Origin: Vibrio scophthalmi LMG 19158
Lineage (GTDB): Bacteria; Pseudomonadota; Gammaproteobacteria; Enterobacterales; Vibrionaceae
Direction: 5' to 3'
Length of the DNA: 64,000 bases
Assembly: GCF_000222585.1 (NCBI RefSeq)
Contig: NZ_AFWE01000161.1
Coordinates: forward strand, 1-64,000
This document shows, piece by piece, positions 1 through 9,618 of the stretch (within the stretch, counting starts at the first letter, position 1; each line of letters begins with the position of its first letter). A program made the position numbers and the translations under genes. The notes under the pieces are model-generated. The model searched no databases. It was given only the letters and a program-made list of their open reading frames with translations, and was not told where the DNA came from.

Positions 1-118
1 GCCAATGTGCTGGGTTTTTTTATCCGCCATTTTTGAAATCGATCTGAAAATTGGCGCGCGTACGTAGATGGTTTTATGACCAATGTTAGGCTGTGTTCTT
101 TTATTTAGGAGATCGCCT

Positions 119-655
119 ATGAGATACGGAGGTTTTTGGCGTCGGTCAGCCGCGTCGCTAATTGATGGTTTAGTTTTGTTGCCTTTCACCGCACTGCTAA
201 TTTACGCGCAAGGCTTCTCGAAAGAGATGGGCATATGGCTCTCTCTTCCTGCCGCATTACTGTTTTCAAGCTATTACATCATCATGCATTGGCGTTATGG
301 GGCAACCGTTGGTAAGCGCCTATTAAGCTTACGCGTTGTGGATGAATACTACGAGCGAAAAATCAATTTCCGTTCCGCGCTATTACGTGGCAGCTTTTAT
401 CTCGTTTTCGCAATGATCTTCAGTTACTGGGAAATCATCGGTTTTCAATCTATCCCTGCTGACCAATATGCCCATTTAGAATGGTATGTACGTGATGAAA
501 TCGTGCAGAGTCGGGCGCCAAGCTGGTCGTCTTACGTCATGATTGCGTCTTGTGTGTGGTTTGTGATTTCGTTCTTTACCTTGGTAATGACAGAGAAAAA
601 GCGCACCTTACATGACTATTTGGGCAGCACTGTCGTGGTGAGAGTTTATAAGTAG
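119..655 (+). CDS. RDD family membrane protein
   Basis: About 178 residues. The ATG at 119 is preferred over the upstream in-frame start at 83 because an AGGAGA ribosome site lies just before it and because the protein then begins MRYGGFWRRSAASLIDG, the typical RDD opening (R and D in the first helix). Three or four hydrophobic segments are visible, near residues 15-30, 37-58, 93-113 and 143-160. The middle WRYGATVGKRLLSLRVV is the conserved G-x-x-x-G-K-R/L-L loop, and the tail KKRTLHDYLGSTVVV fits the family's R-x-x-H-D motif. RDD proteins are inner-membrane proteins of mostly unknown role; some affect ion or pH tolerance. No operon partner is visible on the left because the window starts here. 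Confidence 0.8.
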   Translation: MRYGGFWRRSAASLIDGLVLLPFTALLIYAQGFSKEMGIWLSLPAALLFSSYYIIMHWRYGATVGKRLLSLRVVDEYYERKINFRSALLRGSFYLVFAMIFSYWEIIGFQSIPADQYAHLEWYVRDEIVQSRAPSWSSYVMIASCVWFVISFFTLVMTEKKRTLHDYLGSTVVVRVYK

Positions 656-675
656 AATGACTTGTGAGCGGGAAC

Positions 676-702
676 AAAAAAGCCACTCTGTTGAGTGGCT
701 TC
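676..702 (-). terminator. Rho-independent terminator of the symporter gene
   Basis: An inverted repeat AAGCCACTC / GAGTGGCTT (680-701) with a 4-base loop is followed on the minus strand by a run of T. It ends the minus-strand symporter gene and may also stop transcripts from the RDD gene. Confidence 0.8.
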
Positions 703-719
703 TAATATTTTAGCGTTGG

Positions 720-1982
720 TTAAGCTTGCTGTTTCTCAAGCTCAATTTGTTCTGCTACTTCATCTTCAATCAGCGCATCAACGATAACAGCACAAGCTGC
801 ATCGCCAGTGATGTTCAGTGCAGTACGAATCATGTCGAAAATACGGTCAAGTGCGAACAACAGTGGTAAACCTTCAATTGGAATACCAGCGGCAAGAAGA
901 ACGGCAACCACGAGGAATGATGGACCAGGTACACCAGCTTGACCTACAGCACCAAGCGTTGATGTAACGATGATCGCGATGTAAGCACCCATTCCAAGAT
1001 CAATATTGAACAGCTGAGCAAAGAAGATAGCGACTAGGCCATAGTAGATTGCATTACCTGACATGTTGATGGTTGCGCCTAATGGCAATACGAAAGAAGC
1101 TGTAGAGTTACGTACTTTCAGCTCGTGCTCAACCGTATCCATGGTTACAGGCAGTGTCGCCATTGATGAAGCGGTTGAGAGTGCCACAGCCTGAGGCTTT
1201 TTCATCGCACTAATAAACTGCTTCGCTGACGTCTTAGTGAAGACGTGGATCATCGCTGGGTAAACCACAAAGCCGAAGATCAGGATTGCTGCGGTGTAAA
1301 CAAGGAATAGCTTGAATACCACCATCAGTGCACCAAAACCAAAGGTACCTACAGCTTCAGCCATCAAGCCAAACACACCGATAGGGGCGATGATCATCAC
1401 TTTGTTGATCATCCATACCATAGAATCAACGATGCAGTTTACGCCGTTAATAATTGGCGTGCGGCGTTCTTCTGATTGCTTTGACAGTGCAATACCAAAG
1501 AATAGGCAGAAAACCAAAATTTGGAGGATGTTTGCTTCGTTCAGTGATTGGAAAACGTTGGTTGGGATCATACCAGTGATGGTTGCCCAGAAAGTAGGTA
1601 GTTCACCTTTAGAAGCATACTCAGCAGAGAACATGCCTTCAACACCCGATAAGTCGATACCAATACCTGGTTGGAAGACCGCACCCATGACGAGAGCAAG
1701 TGCAACAGCCAGCGCAGATGTTAGCGCGAAAAACCCGAGCGTAACGGTGCCGACTTTACCTGCAGATTGGCTATTTCCTAGTCCTGCTGCACCTGAAATC
1801 AGCGCAACGGCAACTAATGGAATCACCAACATTTTGATTAGATTGATAAAAATAGCACCAAGTGGGGCGAACATCACCGCGCTTTGACCCATCATGGCAC
1901 CAACGGCAGTACCAACGATCATTGCGATGACAACTTGAATACCAATGTTGCTTAGCAAACTCTTTTCTTTTAACACTTCCAT
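720..1982 (-). CDS. Dicarboxylate/amino acid:cation symporter (DAACS/SDF family)
   Basis: About 420 residues with eight or more hydrophobic segments. The family signatures are visible: the serine-rich re-entrant loop AVALSTASSMATLPVTM, the unwound helix LPLGATINMSGNAIYYG (N-M-x-G-x-A), and the second re-entrant loop AVGQAGVPGPSFLV. The GltP/GltT/DctA family imports glutamate, aspartate or C4-dicarboxylates with Na+ or H+; the exact substrate cannot be read here. An in-frame ATG lies 42 bases upstream (2024), but the ATG at 1982, just behind AGAGG and beginning MEVLKEKSLLSN, gives the usual N-terminus. It is a single gene with its own terminator and a long upstream region. Confidence 0.88.
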   Translation of the reverse strand: MEVLKEKSLLSNIGIQVVIAMIVGTAVGAMMGQSAVMFAPLGAIFINLIKMLVIPLVAVALISGAAGLGNSQSAGKVGTVTLGFFALTSALAVALALVMGAVFQPGIGIDLSGVEGMFSAEYASKGELPTFWATITGMIPTNVFQSLNEANILQILVFCLFFGIALSKQSEERRTPIINGVNCIVDSMVWMINKVMIIAPIGVFGLMAEAVGTFGFGALMVVFKLFLVYTAAILIFGFVVYPAMIHVFTKTSAKQFISAMKKPQAVALSTASSMATLPVTMDTVEHELKVRNSTASFVLPLGATINMSGNAIYYGLVAIFFAQLFNIDLGMGAYIAIIVTSTLGAVGQAGVPGPSFLVVAVLLAAGIPIEGLPLLFALDRIFDMIRTALNITGDAACAVIVDALIEDEVAEQIELEKQQA

Positions 1983-2158
1983 AACCTCTGTGCTATTAAA
2001 TTTGAAAATCCTAGTATTAACCACTGCGCATATTGCAACGAATGGATAATAATTCGAGTGAATTTGTACACGTAATTTTCACAATTGGCAATAAGCAACA
2101 CGTGAAAAACGGCCGACAAAAGTCACTTTTTGCGGTTGAAGTGTGATTTTTATTCAAG

Positions 2159-2172
2159 AGCAAACGTTTGCT
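2159..2172. promoter_or_regulatory. PurR-like (LacI-family) operator palindrome
   Basis: The perfect 14-bp palindrome AGCAAACGTTTGCT has the CAAACGTTTG core of the PurR operator (consensus ACGCAAACGTTTGCGT) and could also be read by another LacI-family repressor. It lies about 180 bp upstream of the symporter start. That the symporter is its target is inference. Confidence 0.5.
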
Positions 2173-2365
2173 TGTGCGACTGATGCGTTAAGAGTGACAG
2201 CGAGTGGGTTGAATATGACAGTTTGTTGATAATTTAATGCCAGTTAGTTGCATTGCTGTAAGTGATGGGTTTGATTGATAACTGGGCTGAATGGTTGCGT
2301 TGCTGCTGTGAGGGTAAAGAGAGATCGCAAACACGCAAGGTGTCGATAGGCGCAGCAAGGAAGTA

Positions 2366-2388
2366 GGGGCTATTAAAACAATAACCCC
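2366..2388 (-). terminator. Possible terminator hairpin after trpA
   Basis: The minus strand carries GGGGTTATT, a 5-base loop, then AATAGCCCC (one G-U pair), 19 bases after the trpA stop. The following sequence is only weakly T-rich, so it may be a Rho-assisted end of the trp transcript or an mRNA-protecting hairpin. Confidence 0.35.
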
Positions 2389-2406
2389 ACATTTAAGCTG
2401 AAAAAG

Positions 2407-3213
2407 CTACTTTTGCGTGGCTGCTTTCATCGTTGTGACGAATTGACCAAGTGACTGCAGCATGAGTGCTGGCTGGTCAATATTTGACTCAATGATTTTC
2501 ACCACCGCAGAGCCAGAGATTGCCCCTGCGGCACCCGCATCAATCGCTTCTTTAACTTGTGCGGGCTCTGAGATACCAAAGCCAAGTAGTGCAGGAGGCG
2601 CATCAAATTGATTAAGGCGAGCCAGTAGATCGCCGACTGGCATATTCGCTTTGGTTTCCGCGCCCGTCACGCCTGCGCGAGAGAGTAGATAAGTATAACC
2701 ACCGCCTAGCTGTGCAACGGTCTGTAATGTTTCGTCGCTGGCGGTTGGTGGCGCGATAAAGATTGGGTGGATACCAAATTTTTCTGCCGCCGCAACAAAC
2801 TCAGCGCTCTCATTGGTTGGGACATCAGCAATCAGTACCGAATCAACACCAGCCTTGGCACAGCGTTGATAAAAGTCTTCAATGCCGCGCGAGAAGACAA
2901 GGTTGGCATACATCAGCAAACCAATTGGCAGTTCAGGATACTCTTGACGAATTTTACTGATCAACTCGAAGCAAATATCCGGTGTCGCACCAGAATCTAA
3001 TGCACGAATATTGGCCCCTTGAATGGTTGGTCCATCCGCAAGAGGATCGGAGAAGGGCATGCCTAATTCGAGTGCATCAGCACCAGACTTAACCAGCGTT
3101 CGCATGATCTCTAGTGACTGCTCAGGGTTAGGATCGCAGATGGTAACAAATGGCACAAACGCGCCTTGTTTGACTTCGTCTAGGCGTTCAAACATCAGTT
3201 GATAACGGTCCAT
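2407..3213 (-). CDS. trpA: Tryptophan synthase alpha subunit
   Basis: 268 residues, the usual length. It cleaves indole-3-glycerol phosphate to indole and glyceraldehyde 3-phosphate, and indole is channelled to TrpB. The catalytic Glu sits in [18 protein letters not shown] (residues about 45-62), the second acidic residue in [12 protein letters not shown], and the phosphate-binding glycines in [11 protein letters not shown] and [12 protein letters not shown]. It is the last gene of the trp operon, and its ATG overlaps the trpB stop by one base, implying translational coupling that fits the equimolar alpha-beta complex. Confidence 0.97.
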   Translation of the reverse strand: MDRYQLMFERLDEVKQGAFVPFVTICDPNPEQSLEIMRTLVKSGADALELGMPFSDPLADGPTIQGANIRALDSGATPDICFELISKIRQEYPELPIGLLMYANLVFSRGIEDFYQRCAKAGVDSVLIADVPTNESAEFVAAAEKFGIHPIFIAPPTASDETLQTVAQLGGGYTYLLSRAGVTGAETKANMPVGDLLARLNQFDAPPALLGFGISEPAQVKEAIDAGAAGAISGSAVVKIIESNIDQPALMLQSLGQFVTTMKAATQK

Positions 3214-4403
3214 TAAAACACTCCTTTTTCTTCAAGAATGGCGTGGACGGTAAAGATGTCTTTGTCACCACGACCGGATAGGTTGACCACCAGTAGCTGT
3301 TCTTTTTCAGGGTTGTTGCGTGCCATATGCAGAGCGTGTGCAAGTGCATGAGAGGACTCAAGCGCAGGAATAATCCCTTCGCTACGAGCCAGCTCTTGGA
3401 ACGCGTCTAATGCTTCGTCATCGGTAATGTTGTCGTATTCCGCGCGACCAATTGCGTTAAGGTGTGCGTGTTGTGGACCAACGGATGGGAAATCAAGGCC
3501 AGCAGAGACTGAGTAAGACTCTTCTACTTGGCCATTAGGATCTTGCATTAATGGTGCCTTCATACCAAAGAAGATACCCGTTTTGCCATGCTTCAACGGT
3601 GCGCCATGTTGGTCGGTGTCAATCCCTTTACCAGCAGGCTCAACTCCGATCAGACGTACGCTCTCTTCCTCAATAAAATCAGCAAACATACCAATGGCAT
3701 TGGAACCGCCACCGACACAGGCGATCACCGCATCAGGCAAACGGCCTTCGCGCGCCAAAATTTGATTCTTGGTTTCTTCGCCAATCATACGTTGGAATTC
3801 ACGTACGATGGTTGGGAATGGGTGAGGGCCTGCTGCCGTACCTAAAAGGTAGTGCGCGGTTTCGTAGCTGCCAGACCAATCACGCAAAGCTTCGTTACAG
3901 GCATCTTTTAATGTTGCTGAGCCTGAATGAACAGGGATCACTTCCGCGCCCATCAGTTTCATGCGGAAAACGTTCGGGCTTTGACGCTCAACATCTTTTG
4001 CCCCCATATAAACGCGGCATTTTAAGCCCAACAGTGCACACGCCAGTGCAGTTGCAACACCATGTTGACCTGCGCCAGTTTCTGCAATGATTTCGTTTTT
4101 GCCCATGCGTTTTGCCAGCAAAGCCTGACCGAGCACTTGGTTGGTTTTGTGCGCGCCACCATGCAACAAATCTTCTCGTTTAAGGTATAACTTGGTTTTG
4201 GTGCCCTTAGTGAGGTTACGCGTCAAAGTAAGCGCCGTTGGGCGACCAGCGTACTCTTGTAATAGGGTCATGAACTCACTGCGAAATTCAGGGTCTTCTT
4301 GTGCATCAATAAACGCTTGCTCTAACTGCTCAAGCGCAGGCACTAATATTTGCGGAACGTATTGACCGCCGTACTCGCTAAAATAGGCATCTAACTTTGC
4401 CAT
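3213..4403 (-). CDS. trpB: Tryptophan synthase beta subunit
   Basis: 396 residues, full length. This PLP enzyme condenses indole with serine to give tryptophan. The PLP-lysine motif [13 protein letters not shown] (Lys near residue 87), the catalytic Glu region [13 protein letters not shown] and the phosphate-binding loop [12 protein letters not shown] are all present. It overlaps trpA by one base and follows trpCF after 11 bases, so it is part of the single minus-strand trp transcript. Confidence 0.98.
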   Translation of the reverse strand: MAKLDAYFSEYGGQYVPQILVPALEQLEQAFIDAQEDPEFRSEFMTLLQEYAGRPTALTLTRNLTKGTKTKLYLKREDLLHGGAHKTNQVLGQALLAKRMGKNEIIAETGAGQHGVATALACALLGLKCRVYMGAKDVERQSPNVFRMKLMGAEVIPVHSGSATLKDACNEALRDWSGSYETAHYLLGTAAGPHPFPTIVREFQRMIGEETKNQILAREGRLPDAVIACVGGGSNAIGMFADFIEEESVRLIGVEPAGKGIDTDQHGAPLKHGKTGIFFGMKAPLMQDPNGQVEESYSVSAGLDFPSVGPQHAHLNAIGRAEYDNITDDEALDAFQELARSEGIIPALESSHALAHALHMARNNPEKEQLLVVNLSGRGDKDIFTVHAILEEKGVF

Positions 4404-4414
4404 TGCTCTCTTCC

Positions 4415-5842
4415 TTAATATTGTCGAATTGCAGCAAACGCTTGTTGCAACTTCACTAAATCTTTCTTACCCGGTGCGCTTTCCACACCTGAGTTAAGGT
4501 CTAATCCTAAGCAGCCAAGTTGACTTGCTTGTTGTGCGTTATCGGCGCTAATACCACCGGCCAACATCACTTGTTCAGTGTTGCCAATCAGCGACCAATC
4601 AAATACTTGCCCTGTGCCACCACTTTGGTTGCCAACCTTGGTATCGAGAAGGTGACGGTCGACATGGCGACTTAGGCGAATGGCGGTTTGATCACTCACG
4701 CCATAGGCTTTCCAGATTTCGATCTCTGCGGGCAATTGAATGCGTAAGGCATCAACGTACTCTTGTGACTCGTTACCGTGTAACTGGATGGCAGTTAGGT
4801 GTAGCTGGTCAGCAATTTCAGCGACGATTTCAGCGGGGTGGTTCTGAAATACACCAACATAGTTAAGTGGTGCGCCACTCATCACCAAGCGAGCGTGTTC
4901 TGGCGTCACGTAGCGTTTAGAGGCCTCAACGAAAATCAAACCGCCATACACCGCACCGGATTGATAGGCTTTGGCGGCATCATCACAATGGGTCAGCCCG
5001 CATACTTTATTCTGCCCCAGTGTTACCTTGCGCACGGCCAGTTCGATGTTACTTTCCGCCATCAAAGAGCTGCCAATCAAAAAGCCATCGGCATAGGTAC
5101 TTAAATCACGCACTTGCTGGTGGGTGTAAATGCCGGATTCAGAAATAATCGTTGCGTCCGGCGCGAGTTTACGCAGGGTCGGAGCAAGCTGCTTGGTACG
5201 ATTCAAATCGGTGCTGAGATCGCGCAAATTACGGTTGTTGATGCCAATCACTTTCGCGCCAAGATTTACCGCGCGATGCAGTTCTTCATCGTTACTAACC
5301 TCAGTCAACACACCCATGTTAAGTGAGTGGGCAACCTCAGCAAGCTGTTGATACTCTTCGTCGTCAAGCACTGACAACATCAGCAGAATGGCATCAGCTT
5401 GGTAGTGGCGTGCCAAATAAACTTGATAAGGGTCAATCATGAAGTCTTTACACAATACCGGCTGGCGAACCTGACGGCTGACTTGTGGAAGAAAATCAAA
5501 GATGCCTTGAAAGTACTTTTCATCGGTCAGTACAGAGATAGCATCAGCATGGTTGTTATACACTGAGGCGATGTAATCGAGATCAAAGTCGTCGCGAATC
5601 AACCCTTTTGATGGTGATGCTTTTTTGCATTCCAAGATAAAAGCGGTTTTGTTGCCACTGAGCGCTTGGTAGAAGTTTCGCTCAGAGGGCGTCAGTGACG
5701 ATTGAAATTCTGCCAGCGGTTGCGTGGCTTTACGCGCTGCAACCCATTCGAATTTATCACGTACTATTTTCGCCAGTACTTCCGCCATCTGTGCCTCTTT
5801 ACGTGAGACATGCTGCGATAAATTGTCGGATACTTGTGTCAT
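4415..5842 (-). CDS. trpC: Bifunctional indole-3-glycerol-phosphate synthase / phosphoribosylanthranilate isomerase
   Basis: 475 residues: two fused TIM barrels, as in E. coli TrpC(F). The N-terminal IGPS half (about 20-275) contains [13 protein letters not shown] (catalytic Lys), [19 protein letters not shown] and ISESGIYT. The C-terminal PRAI half (about 278-475) opens with [12 protein letters not shown] (catalytic Cys) and contains IQLHGNES and [13 protein letters not shown]. It carries out steps 3 and 4 after anthranilate. The fusion of C and F, with G and D kept separate, is the usual Vibrio arrangement. It lies 13 bases after trpD. Confidence 0.97.
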   Translation of the reverse strand: MTQVSDNLSQHVSRKEAQMAEVLAKIVRDKFEWVAARKATQPLAEFQSSLTPSERNFYQALSGNKTAFILECKKASPSKGLIRDDFDLDYIASVYNNHADAISVLTDEKYFQGIFDFLPQVSRQVRQPVLCKDFMIDPYQVYLARHYQADAILLMLSVLDDEEYQQLAEVAHSLNMGVLTEVSNDEELHRAVNLGAKVIGINNRNLRDLSTDLNRTKQLAPTLRKLAPDATIISESGIYTHQQVRDLSTYADGFLIGSSLMAESNIELAVRKVTLGQNKVCGLTHCDDAAKAYQSGAVYGGLIFVEASKRYVTPEHARLVMSGAPLNYVGVFQNHPAEIVAEIADQLHLTAIQLHGNESQEYVDALRIQLPAEIEIWKAYGVSDQTAIRLSRHVDRHLLDTKVGNQSGGTGQVFDWSLIGNTEQVMLAGGISADNAQQASQLGCLGLDLNSGVESAPGKKDLVKLQQAFAAIRQY

Positions 5843-5855
5843 GGTGATCCCTTAA

Positions 5856-6854
5856 TTATCCACGCGCTGCCAGTTGTTCAACTAACTGATACGCTTTACC
5901 TGAATTCATGGCCTCGATGGCTTGTTGTGTATTGGCTTTTAAATCTTCATGGCCGAACAAGCGCATGAGCAGAGCCACGTTTACCGCAACCGCGCCCAGC
6001 TGTGCTTCAGTGCCTTTTCCAGTCAAAATATTGGTGATGATGGCTTTGTTTTCTTGCGGATCGCCGCCTTTGATCGCCTCTAGTGGAAAGCGAGTAACAC
6101 CAAAATCTTCCGGCGTTAAGGTGTATTCGTGGATCTGACCCTCTTTGATTTCAGCAACAGTGGTTTCGCCATGAATCGCCACTTCATCTAAACCGCTGCC
6201 ATGCACGACTGCGGCTCGCTTCATGCCCATTTTTAACATTGTTTCAGCAATAGGACGTACGAGCTCTTCGCTGTATACGCCCATTAATTCGATATTAGGT
6301 CGTGCTGGGTTAATCAGAGGACCGAGAATATTGAAAATGGTGCGGGTTTTCATAGTTTGACGCACCGGCATCGCATGGCGAACACCACCGTGATATTGCG
6401 GCGCAAACAGAAAGGCGACGCCAAGTTCATCGACGGCGTCTCGCGTGTCTTGTGCGCTCATGGCGAGATTAATGCCGAATGAATCAAGCAAGTCTGAAGA
6501 GCCAGATTTACTCGATACGCTGCGGTTACCATGTTTGGCGATTTTTAAGCCACAAGCGGCAGCAACAAAGGCGGCGGTGGTCGAGATATTGATGGTATCG
6601 TGCCCATCGCCACCGGTACCAACGATATCAGCGAAATCATAATCAGGGCGAGGGAAGGCGTTCGCATTCGCGAGTAAGGCTTTTGCGGCGCCGGCAATTT
6701 CGGCTGGCGTTTCGCCTTTGATCTTTAACGCGGTTAGCGCCGAGGCCATCAGCACGGGATCGAGTTCACCACGAATGATGATGTCGAAAAGCGCTTGGCT
6801 CTCTTGTTCGGTTAATGCTTGTTGCTCGTAAAGCTTATTAATAATCTGTTCCAT
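5856..6854 (-). CDS. trpD: Anthranilate phosphoribosyltransferase
   Basis: 332 residues from the ATG at 6854 (MEQIINKLYEQQ), chosen because AAGGA lies just upstream and because the longer reading frame would run back into trpG. It transfers phosphoribosyl from PRPP to anthranilate. The PRPP loop DIVGTGGDGHDTINIS, KHGNRSVSSKSGSSDLL and the distal NPARPNIELMGVYS are all standard. Unlike E. coli, the glutamine amidotransferase is not fused to it but encoded next door as trpG. Confidence 0.96.
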   Translation of the reverse strand: MEQIINKLYEQQALTEQESQALFDIIIRGELDPVLMASALTALKIKGETPAEIAGAAKALLANANAFPRPDYDFADIVGTGGDGHDTINISTTAAFVAAACGLKIAKHGNRSVSSKSGSSDLLDSFGINLAMSAQDTRDAVDELGVAFLFAPQYHGGVRHAMPVRQTMKTRTIFNILGPLINPARPNIELMGVYSEELVRPIAETMLKMGMKRAAVVHGSGLDEVAIHGETTVAEIKEGQIHEYTLTPEDFGVTRFPLEAIKGGDPQENKAIITNILTGKGTEAQLGAVAVNVALLMRLFGHEDLKANTQQAIEAMNSGKAYQLVEQLAARG

Positions 6855-6865
6855 GATTATATTCC

Positions 6866-7456
6866 TTATCCTTTGCTTCGCTCTAACGCCCATTCAATGG
6901 CATTGGCGAGTAATGTCGCCCCGTAGGTGGTCATAATGGACTCTGGGTGAAATTGAAAGCCGCACACCTTGTCTTGTTCTTGAACCACTGACATCACTAA
7001 ATCATCCACCTCTGCGGTCACCGTTAGCTCTGCAGAAACATGGCTAGCGACCAACGAGTGGTAGCGCGCGATGGCAAGTGGTGACGGCAGGTTGGCATAA
7101 ATGGCGTGATTTTGATGCGCCATCATTGATACCTTGCCATGCACAATATCACCTGCGCCAGAGACTTTGCCGCCATAAGCTTCAACAATCGCTTGATGAC
7201 CAAGACAAATGCCAATCATCGGCACTTTGCCTTTGAGGCGTAAGATTAGCTCGGGCATGCAGCCTGCTTGCGAGGGTTCACCAGGGCCCGGTGATAGTAG
7301 TACGACCGGGTTGTCTAATTGTTCGATAGCCTGTTCAATCGTGGCGGCAGCAATGTGGTTACGATAGATGGTCACGTGGTGACCAAGCGTACGAAACTGA
7401 TCAACCAAGTTGTAGGTAAATGAATCGAAGTTATCGATAAAGACGATGTTTGCCAT
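6866..7456 (-). CDS. trpG: Anthranilate synthase component II (glutamine amidotransferase)
   Basis: 196 residues, a class I amidotransferase. It begins IVFIDNFDSFTYNLVDQF, has the oxyanion stretch LLSPGPGEPSQAG, the nucleophile Cys in MIGICLGHQAIVEAYGG and the His-x-Glu pair in FQFHPESIMT. It supplies ammonia to TrpE for conversion of chorismate to anthranilate. It sits between trpE (15 bases) and trpD (11 bases) in the operon. Confidence 0.97.
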   Translation of the reverse strand: MANIVFIDNFDSFTYNLVDQFRTLGHHVTIYRNHIAAATIEQAIEQLDNPVVLLSPGPGEPSQAGCMPELILRLKGKVPMIGICLGHQAIVEAYGGKVSGAGDIVHGKVSMMAHQNHAIYANLPSPLAIARYHSLVASHVSAELTVTAEVDDLVMSVVQEQDKVCGFQFHPESIMTTYGATLLANAIEWALERSKG

Positions 7457-7471
7457 GATAATCTTGCTCCC

Positions 7472-9061
7472 TTACCCGTTGTGAGAATGGTCTTGAGGAT
7501 GACGCTGATGGGCGGCTTGAATCGCTGAGATAACCGCTTGCGCTTTACCTCGAGTCTCATCGGCTTCCGCTTGTGGTTCAGAGTCAAACACCACACCTGC
7601 GCCAGCTTGCACTTGAGCAATGCCGTTTTCGACATACGCTGAACGAATCACGATACAAGTATCTAACGTGCCTTCACCTGTTAAGTAGCCGACAGCGCCA
7701 CCGTAACTGCCACGTCTTGCTTGCTCAACATCGCGAATCAGCTGCATTGCCCGAATCTTTGGCGCACCCGTTAACGTACCCATATTCATACACGCTTGAT
7801 AAGCATGTAACGCGTCTAGATCATTGCGTAATTGGCCAACAACACGCGAGACAAGGTGCATCACATGGCTGTAGCGATCGACCTTGAGAAGATCGGCGAC
7901 ATGGCGGGTACCCGCTTCGGCAATACGAGCAACATCATTACGAGCCAAGTCAACCAGCATCATATGCTCCGCATTTTCTTTGCCGTCAGTACGTAGCTCT
8001 AGTTCAATACGGCTATCGAGATCAAAATCAATTTCACCGTTAGCACGCTTACCACGACGTCGAGTACCGGCAATCGGGTAAATCTCAACTTGGTTGGTGT
8101 CAGTTTCATACTTCAACGCGCTTTCTGGAGAAGCACCAAACAGAGTAAATAGCTCATCTTGCATGTAGAACATGTAAGGGCTTGGGTTACTTAATTTAAG
8201 CTCTTTATAGGCGGCTAATGGAGAAGGGCATGGCAGAGTAAAACGGCGTGACGGCACTACTTGGAAAACGTCACCTTTAATGACGAACTGTTTTAAGTCT
8301 CGCACTGTTTGGCAAAAATCTTGATCGGACACGCTAGGGGTTACCGTGACCTCGTCAAGTTGCGTTGCCATAGGTAGCGTTTTCGGATCGCCACATGCGT
8401 ACGCAATTTCCACTAAGCGCTTTTCGATGGTTGCCGAGTTGCTAGACGAATCAAAACGAGTGGCTTGTAATAAGCAGGTTTGTTCTTGGTGATCGACAAT
8501 TAAGAGTGTTTCAGCCACGTAGAAAACGTAATCAGGGCATTGATTGGTGGCTTGGGCATCGCCAAGTGGTTCAAAGTTTGCCACTAAGTCATAGGCAAAT
8601 AAACCACCCAAAAACAGCGCATATTTATCGTGATTAGCGAGATAAAAGCTATGTTGGATCAAGCGCAGTGCATCAAATGATGAGGCTTCACGTAAGCGAG
8701 AATCTTCATCTAGTTGATTATTGGGTTCAGAATAAGTCAGGGTTAAGCAGTTATCGAGTAGCTCAAACTCAATACTCGGCGCGATATTTTTGACGAGATG
8801 ACGAAGGAGTGCTTGGCCGTTGTCGGTGAGTGCCGTCATAGTGACTTGATGGCCGTAACAAACAATGCGTACCGCAGAGTCCACGATCAGTAGGCTTTTT
8901 AGATTCTGCTTCGAATCGATTTCAGCAGACTCAAGTAACAAGCTGTCTGTCTTGTTTTCGCATAAAGTATGGAAAAGACGTGTTGGGTCTTGAGCATACG
9001 GTACTTGAGTATGGATCACATCGACACTAGCCAGTGCGTTAATTTTAATGGCCTTGTTCAC
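7472..9061 (-). CDS. trpE: Anthranilate synthase component I
   Basis: 529 residues with a GTG start, confirmed by a strong AGGAGG ribosome site 6 bases upstream. It makes anthranilate from chorismate and ammonia from TrpG. The N-terminal region has LLLESAEIDSKQ, the LLES motif that helps form the tryptophan feedback site. The chorismate-binding C-terminal half shows FQVVPSRRF, YPIAGTRRRGKR, DLARNDVARIA and GAPKIRAMQLI. It is the first structural gene, placed after the leader peptide and attenuator. Confidence 0.97.
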   Translation of the reverse strand: MNKAIKINALASVDVIHTQVPYAQDPTRLFHTLCENKTDSLLLESAEIDSKQNLKSLLIVDSAVRIVCYGHQVTMTALTDNGQALLRHLVKNIAPSIEFELLDNCLTLTYSEPNNQLDEDSRLREASSFDALRLIQHSFYLANHDKYALFLGGLFAYDLVANFEPLGDAQATNQCPDYVFYVAETLLIVDHQEQTCLLQATRFDSSSNSATIEKRLVEIAYACGDPKTLPMATQLDEVTVTPSVSDQDFCQTVRDLKQFVIKGDVFQVVPSRRFTLPCPSPLAAYKELKLSNPSPYMFYMQDELFTLFGASPESALKYETDTNQVEIYPIAGTRRRGKRANGEIDFDLDSRIELELRTDGKENAEHMMLVDLARNDVARIAEAGTRHVADLLKVDRYSHVMHLVSRVVGQLRNDLDALHAYQACMNMGTLTGAPKIRAMQLIRDVEQARRGSYGGAVGYLTGEGTLDTCIVIRSAYVENGIAQVQAGAGVVFDSEPQAEADETRGKAQAVISAIQAAHQRHPQDHSHNG

Positions 9062-9187
9062 AAGACCTCCTTTTTATTATCGGTATCCTTCCTGTCGTAC
9101 AGTCTCGCACAAAGCAAACGTTCTCCCAAACTGCGATGGCAGTTATTTGTTTATTCTTTAAACAGTTGGGTGTGAGCTGCACAACAA

Positions 9188-9217
9188 AACAAAAAGCCCG
9201 CTAACTTAGCGGGCTTT
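9188..9217 (-). terminator. trp operon attenuator (segment 3:4 terminator)
   Basis: On the minus strand an 11-bp stem AAAGCCCGCTA / TAGCGGGCTTT (9193-9217) with a 3-base loop is followed by a T run. It lies 33 bases after the leader peptide stop and about 130 bases before trpE. Its 5' arm can pair instead with the last Trp-Trp-Ala codons of the leader (9265-9272), giving the alternative antiterminator. Confidence 0.93.
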
Positions 9218-9249
9218 ACGAGTGACTTCTTTTTCAATCTGTCGATAGT

Positions 9250-9375
9250 TTAGAAATACACGCTAGCCCACCAAGAACTATTCCAAGTGCGCCACCAAGA
9301 TAACTCTGCTTGCTCACGCTTAGGTGAGTGCAAAGTCACTTTTGTTTTCTGCTTTTGGTTAAATTCTTGTAACAT
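9250..9375 (-). CDS. trpL: trp operon leader peptide
   Basis: A 41-residue ORF (ATG at 9375, TAA at 9250) in the transcribed leader between the trp promoter and trpE. It carries five Trp codons at residues 27, 28, 31, 35 and 36 (...LSWWRTWNSSWWASVYF), far above chance. It acts by translation: when charged tRNA-Trp is scarce the ribosome stalls on these codons and the antiterminator forms; when it is plentiful the ribosome reaches the stop and the terminator forms. It is much longer than the 14-residue E. coli TrpL. Confidence 0.93.
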   Translation of the reverse strand: MLQEFNQKQKTKVTLHSPKREQAELSWWRTWNSSWWASVYF

Positions 9376-9407
9376 AGCCTGTCTTCACATTCTCGCCTGT
9401 AATTGCG

Positions 9408-9440
9408 TACTAGTTAACTAGTATTTTAACTTGGTGTCAA
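9408..9440 (-). promoter_or_regulatory. trp promoter with TrpR operator
   Basis: On the minus strand TTGACA (9435-9440) and TTAACT (9412-9417) are separated by 17 bases. The -10 element lies inside the perfect palindrome TACTAGTTAACTAGTA (9408-9423), which is the known E. coli trp operator core (CTAGTTAACTAG). Tryptophan-bound TrpR would therefore block RNA polymerase directly. The start site is expected near 9400, about 30 bases before trpL. Confidence 0.93.
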
Positions 9441-9618
9441 CCTTTCGACCTACACTAATCAATATCTTTTTATTGAGTTGCGCCGAATAACGGTTAACAA
9501 GCCCAGTCACCACAGACGTCATTGACTCATAGAACGTGTTTTTAACCATGAATTTAAGTGTGGTGGGTGAAGATATGCAGCCGAGAATGAACAAAATAAT
9601 TGGTACAAAGAAATAGAT

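Larger units (their letters stand above)
1983..2406. other. Intergenic region between the symporter and trpA
   Basis: No gene is supported here. It holds the symporter promoter region (not pinned down), a PurR/LacI-type palindrome at 2159-2172 and a possible trp terminator hairpin at 2366-2388. Confidence 0.6.

Noticed and set aside
1312-1887. 191-codon ORF antisense to the symporter
   Set aside because: It is a shadow of a well-supported gene with no ribosome site and low-complexity composition.
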